DNA from: Epiperipatus broadwayi
Lineage: Eukaryota > Onychophora > Udeonychophora > Euonychophora > Peripatidae
Assembly: GCA_028023455.1 (NCBI GenBank)
Contig: JAQFVV010012537.1
Location: 2,046,001 to 2,110,000 of the forward strand
DNA length: 64,000 nucleotides
Direction: 5' to 3'
Shown here: piece by piece, positions 60,962 to 64,000 of the stretch
Layout of the letters: each line of letters starts with the position of its first letter
How positions within the stretch are numbered: position 1 is the first letter of the stretch
Program-made: the position numbers and the translations under genes
The notes under the pieces: model-generated
Databases searched by the model: none
What the model was told of the DNA's origin: nothing
Seen by the model: only the letters and a program-made list of their open reading frames with translations

Positions 60962-61677
60962 TAATAATAATTAGTATTTCAACTGGCAACTGGCTAATTG
61001 AAGCAGCAATAAATCACACTGATCACCCAACAGTTCATATATAAATAAATAGACCGAAACAATTAAAGTCTATTTCCATGATTTATTAAAAATATTTAAT
61101 GATTATATTGCACTTTAATGCAAATTGGTGCAGTTATTAAACTAATAAATAATAATAATATTTGGCTTAACACTTTTGGGGTATGTCATCTCCTATATTC
61201 ATAACCTTTGTCATTCACTTCCTTCATGGTAATTATTTAACTCCAGTAATTTCAGATGGTTGTTAACTAGTAATTCTAGTACGCATCTTATTGTTCACTC
61301 CTTTCTTGAGTCAGCCTAATTGAATCTGATTGAATCTCTTTTCTGCTGCTATAATTGGTCTGCAACTGCACTATCAATTTTCACTGTTCTTCAAGTTTCA
61401 CCAGTATGCTTATTCACTTTACTTTTTTCTCCTCCTCTATTAGAAGTTCTTTACTCAATGTATACTTATTTTAATTGGTACATTGTTAGAAATTAATGCT
61501 ATACTATGTAAATTAGAATATGTGTCTGCTTCTACTTTCTTTATATAATTTCTGCATATAATTAATTCTAAAATGACTCAACACTGCGTGTACTAACTGG
61601 CTCTGTATACATACACATTATATATGTATATCTTTATTAAGAAATACATAACCAGTCAGTTCACAATTGAAACATAA
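60616..61677. other. About 1.06-kb interruption inside the LINE relic
   Basis: Non-coding sequence separating two parts of one LINE copy. Contains an (AT)n tract at 60914-60958. No TIR, LTR or recognised repeat was found at its edges, so the nature of the insertion is unknown. Confidence 0.5.
60914..60958. repeat. (AT)n microsatellite
   Basis: About 22 uninterrupted AT dinucleotides. Confidence 0.95.
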
Positions 61678-62130
61678 TGGATGAAATTACTCATAGAATT
61701 AAACTTGTTTGGAGTGCTTTTGACAGAAATAAATTAATCTTAAAAAGAAATATGATTACATATTTGAAATTCTTAATAAGTATGTTCTGTAAATGTTTAT
61801 ATATGGATGTAAAACACAGACACTTAATAACAAAATAATAGAGGATTTATACAATATAGAAAAGTATGAAGAGATGTATATTATGAAAAAGAAGGTGATA
61901 TCAAAAGTGAAATGCATTAGAAGGCTTTAAATGTGCTGAGGTTTGCCATATTTCTAAAAAAAAAAAAAAAAAACAAGGAAGGATATGTAAAGTTTTTTAA
62001 TCATTTTCAAGAGATTGCTGAAAAGAGACTGCATATGGATGCAGGAATGATGCAGAAAATAGAAGTTGGGATCAGAAAAACTGGATTACTTGTAGAGACC
62101 TTCATTCTAGCAGTGGATCAATAATTATTG
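61678..62130 (+). pseudogene. RTE-like LINE relic, C-terminal part
   Basis: TGGATGAAATTACTCATAGA and TTGTTTGGAGTGCTTTTGAC match the EINHRIKLGWSAFG region. ATATGGATGTAAAACACAGA matches YGSETWT. GTAGAGACCTTCATTCTAGC followed by AGTGGATCAATAA matches the ETFILQW end. An A-run at 61957-61973 and missing segments break the frame. The short frame 61933-62124 is part of it. Confidence 0.75.
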
Positions 62131-62317
62131 CAAATGCTGATTACGATTATCCAGAAAAAGAGAGAAAAAAATCTTTGGAAATGATGATTATATAAATTTT
62201 AAAAGATATTTACAATTTATAAATTTGCAAACAATCTTTTTTCATCATTAACTTTATAGAATAATGAACATTTTAAATACTGGAATTACTTATACAGTTA
62301 TTAATTTTTATTAATCA

Positions 62318-62850
62318 TTCATTAGACTTTATCCACTTAATGAATATTTCTGTAGTGTGATTTCCACCACATCATTCTTATGTAGAATTTGATTTCTATC
62401 TGCTTTTAACACTTTATGGAAGGATGAAATGACAAACATATGACCAAAAACAATATGAACTCCAGATGCACATTTTTGTTATATCAGAACTCATCAGTGG
62501 ACCTGGATCACAATCTCTTATACATATCTTTATTTAATATATATATAAAACCAATGTCTACAATTTAATTAATATACCCATTTTACTGTCCTCATAACTT
62601 TTAACACAAACCATTTAATGGAAGTGTATGAATACTTTCTATCAGCCATTCATTAGACTAGATATTATCCACTTAATGAATACTATTTCTTTAGTGTAAT
62701 TTTTATCACATCATTCTCATGCAATGTAGGAACTAATTTCTACTCACTTAATCATAAACATATGACCAAAGACATGTAAAAAAGATGTGTGATTCCCTAG
62801 ACACACATTTCGTGCTAAAACAGTGGTCATCACTTACACCAAACGTGGAT
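62318..62850 (+). repeat. Diverged tandem duplication, period about 330 bp
   Basis: 62318-62515 and 62648-62850 share CATTCATTAGACT, ATCCACTTAATGAATA, CACATCATTCT, AAACATATGACCAAA, GACACACATTT-like CACATTT and a CATCA end. The copies have drifted considerably. The second carries CGTGCTAAAACAGTGGTCAT, reminiscent of the fold-back family. Confidence 0.6.
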
Positions 62851-63593
62851 AGAAACCTGTCCCTACCTTGCGTGAGAATGTTGTTAATGAAAATTACACC
62901 ACAGAAATATTATTTACGCAGTTGCTTTTATAAACATCAGAATTGTTTACTCAATTTCCCTCTCCAATCCTAACCATCAGAAAATTTATTCCTAAAAATT
63001 CATAAGTATTGTTTATGCATATATTAATAAAAGTATTAACACATAATTCTCAGTGCCTGTTTTCAATTTTATATAAGTCTTTCAAATATAAATGAATAAT
63101 TGGATGGAAAAAAAATCAAGATATACATATAAATAGAGAATGAAGTATAAAAATTAATTCAAAAATTAAATATTCTTTCACGCGTTTCATTGTAATCATG
63201 GCCATCAAAAAACAACATTACTTAATCAAAAGCTTGTTTTAAGGAACTGAAAGTGTGTAGTGAGTTGAATATGATAAAAGCTTTTGTATTACTTTTAATT
63301 TTTTATAAGATGAATTAATAATCTTTTCAATTGGCACCAATTATGATTATTGATTGCATTTGAAGCCAGAATGCAGCGTTATTTATTTCATTGCATAATA
63401 CTACGTTTTTTTTAACTCTTAAATTATTTGTAGATTCTTATATATTTTAATCAATTGCAATAAACAATAATCGATAACTTTATTCCTAGAAAGTTCTTAC
63501 AAGTTCGAACGCTGGAAGAACTATAATGGATCCGAGGCAACTTATTCTTCAGAATCTGATACGTTACTATTATTCTAAATCATGCAGGACGTC
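62851..63593. other. AT-rich non-coding DNA
   Basis: No gene recognised. Confidence 0.55.
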
Positions 63594-63693
63594 AATAGAT
63601 CGAACTTAGAATCATGTTCATACATATAGACATACACTCTGTAAATAGATCGAACTTAGAATCATGTTCATACATATAGACATACACTCTGTA
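63594..63693. repeat. Perfect 50-bp tandem duplication
   Basis: Two identical head-to-tail copies starting AATAGATCGAACTTAGAATC and ending CATACACTCTGT, period 50. Identity indicates a very recent event or an assembly artefact. Confidence 0.92.
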
Positions 63694-64000
63694 AATATTG
63701 TGTAAATAAAAACATTATTAGTTCGAAACATATATAAATTTTTTGTAGGATTAATTTCATCAGACGTGATTCAAACTGATATGTGTTTTGTTTGAAACAT
63801 TTTATATAGAGTGTGTGTGTATTTATGTCCGTCCGTGATTGTAACTTGGATTTTTTTTTATGTTTCATTAATGATATACTATGCTAAGAATTTTTATTCC
63901 TAAAAATTTGCACGTGCAATTCTACGCGTCAGATGGCACTAGTACATCACATCACATCCATTGCAAAGTAGTTATTATAGCATCTTGCATTTAAAGTTTT

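Noticed and set aside
1-64000. CRISPR array, operons, bacterial promoters or riboswitches
   Set aside because: No spaced direct repeats of CRISPR type; all evidence points to an animal nuclear genome.

Overview
This is an intron- and repeat-dominated stretch of a very AT-rich animal genome. I find no intact host gene, no rRNA and no standard tRNA gene. The content (several non-LTR retrotransposon lineages, Ty3/gypsy-type LTR elements, a Penelope-like element with a GIY-YIG remnant, Merlin, hAT-type and mariner-type DNA elements, short tRNA-derived SINEs, an array built on the CCCTAA telomere motif) fits a metazoan. A mollusc or other lophotrochozoan is my guess, but the window alone cannot fix the taxon. 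All long open frames are transposon-derived.

Layout. 1-8119: AT-rich non-coding DNA with one LINE 3'-end relic (about 4655-4985), then a 500-N assembly gap (8120-8619). 8618-16566: LTR retrotransposon A, with two nearly identical 2.13-kb LTRs, a PBS, a PPT, a 544-codon coiled-coil Gag-like ORF and only the tail of an integrase. It lacks protease, RT and the integrase core, so it is a non-autonomous derivative. 16665-19681: LTR element B, two 211-bp LTRs around 2.6 kb of non-coding DNA. 20080-22200: a frameshifted non-LTR reverse transcriptase. 22395-24485: the best copy of the dominant RTE-like LINE family, immediately followed by a palindromic mariner-type MITE (24473-24767). 26285-26720: a degenerate minisatellite. 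Dead copies of the same LINE family recur at about 30.5-32.3 kb (-), 35.2-35.6, 35.8-36.1, 45.6-46.5 (-), 51.9-52.8, 55.8-56.5, 60.4-60.6 and 61.7-62.1 kb.

DNA elements with exact boundaries are the clearest new annotation. They are a 532-bp hAT-type MITE (36253-36784), a 1278-bp TIR element with a perfect 8-bp TSD carrying a telomere-like CTAACCCTAAAR array (37972-39249), and a complete but inactivated 1080-bp Merlin element with a perfect 8-bp TSD and a broken transposase (41995-43074). A nearly perfect 232-bp hairpin sits at 40715-40946 and a 646-bp fold-back at 49665-50310. A Penelope-like relic lies at 46.7-48.5 kb and a Ty3/gypsy Gag-protease relic at 57.2-58.5 kb. Two short tRNA-derived SINEs have exact TSDs, and one of them is nested inside a LINE relic.

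Nothing here works as a cellular operon or pathway. The functional logic is that of mobile elements: autonomous families (RTE-like LINE, gypsy, Merlin) now mostly dead, and non-autonomous elements that would depend on relatives elsewhere.
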